Shown: positions 14,093 through 14,670 of the stretch, piece by piece
Layout: each line of letters starts with the position of its first letter
Numbering within the stretch: position 1 is the first letter of the stretch
From: CAYSLA01 sp964431685
GTDB taxonomy: Bacteria; Armatimonadota; UBA5829
Reading direction: 5' to 3'
Assembly: GCA_964431685.1 (NCBI GenBank)
Contig: CAYSLA010000079.1
Location: 1-14,670, forward strand
DNA: 14,670 bases
Notes under the pieces: generated by a model
What the model saw: only the letters and a program-made list of their open reading frames with translations
What the model was told of the DNA's origin: nothing
Databases searched by the model: none
Position numbers and translations under genes: made by a program

Positions 14093-14670
14093 TTATTGCG
14101 TTCTTACCGGATGGCACGCAACGTCAGGGTAGTTTCCTCCGGCGGAACTGTAGCCAAGATCGGCTTGCGTCAGCGGCAGTGACACCGGCTGGCCCGTCGC
14201 CACTGATTGATAGATCGCACGAGTCAGCTCCACCTGCCTTCGGAACGACTCGGCCGGATAATGCGGTTCCCGTTGCTGCCTGATGGCGTCGACCCATTCA
14301 CGCAATTGACTCGAAGTGCCGCTCGTCAATGCATACTCCTGCGCCGATAGATTCTTATCCACGCTCCTTGCATAGGCTTCATCATAGGAGCATACGGACC
14401 ACTCAGGCAGGACTGTGATCGATGCTTTAGCGCCGTGAACCTCGATTCGATAGAAAGGTGTGGCAATCGTGCCGGGATGAGCAAGCCTTGACATAAACAT
14501 CTGACCGAGGGCGCCGCTGCAGAACTGCACCGTCGCCACTCCGCAATCCTCGTTTTCGACGCCTTCATTGAATGACGCGATCCTCGCGTAGACCTCGCGC
14601 GCATCGCCGAGCAGCCATAATCAAGAGAGAATAGCTCGCCAAGCTTCGCTTTCAAATGCTTCTCAAGTCC
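14093..14670 (-). CDS. Gfo/Idh/MocA family oxidoreductase, C-terminal part, frameshifted and partial
   Basis: The downstream part of an NAD(P)-dependent sugar or polyol dehydrogenase-type protein; its N-terminal Rossmann domain lies beyond the window. Reading from 14617 to 14093: WLLGDAREVYARIASFN, then VENEDCGVATVQF, SGALGQMFMSRL, the EVHGAKASITVLPE strand block, SQLREWVDAIRQQ, ELTRAIYQSVATGQPV, ending at a stop at 14093. This is the usual C-terminal sheet domain order. Upstream of a TGA at 14623-14621 the coding sequence continues in another frame as HLKAKLGELFSLDYG. The gene therefore has an indel or a small deletion near 14618-14623, or a sequencing error. A GTG at about 14539 could start a truncated product but would be mid-domain. 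Specific substrate cannot be told. Confidence 0.65.

Overview
This is a bacterial window of moderately high GC. Every CDS here could be read with the standard bacterial code, including GTG/TTG starts and TAG/TGA stops. It looks like draft or metagenome-assembled sequence, because two 100-N gaps (4901-5000 and 9942-10041) interrupt genes. The mix of contents (short CysE with CysRS, VanW/G5 protein, secreted Ig-like repeat proteins, PQQ propeller, Gfo/Idh/MocA enzyme) would fit Armatimonadota or a related soil or sediment lineage. That placement is an inference, not something the sequence proves.

Region 1 (1-369, minus strand) is a tRNA operon: Arg(GCG), Arg(CCT) and Ser(CGA), in transcription order, behind a near-consensus extended -10 promoter. 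The G34 arginine anticodon is unusual for a bacterium.

Region 2 (361-1812) is a complete ISKra4-like insertion sequence. It has 12-bp perfect terminal inverted repeats and a perfect 9-bp target duplication, and it sits just upstream of the tRNA promoter.

Region 3 (1843-6365, plus strand) is a housekeeping-type operon. It holds a bacterial arrestin-fold protein, serine O-acetyltransferase (cysE) and cysteinyl-tRNA synthetase (cysS). After the first gap comes a VanW/G5 cell-envelope protein. The cysE stop and cysS start overlap, so cysteine synthesis and cysteine charging are translationally linked.

Region 4 (6454-7583, minus strand) is a decayed secreted metallophosphoesterase/PQQ-propeller gene, broken by an in-frame TAG and then a frame change.

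Region 5 (8028-9737, plus strand) is a secreted protein with a retropepsin-like D-S-G motif and a proline-rich linker, preceded by a promoter and a leader with two hairpins. A strong hairpin follows it.

Region 6 (9873-14023, minus strand) holds two adjacent secreted proteins built from the same ~149-residue, four-cysteine repeat. One is a GH17 glucanase-like enzyme with two repeats. The other is a signal peptide plus four tandem repeats, behind a near-consensus promoter. The shared module suggests related extracellular roles, perhaps carbohydrate binding or surface assembly.

Region 7 (14093-14670, minus strand) is the frameshifted C-terminal part of a Gfo/Idh/MocA oxidoreductase that runs off the window.
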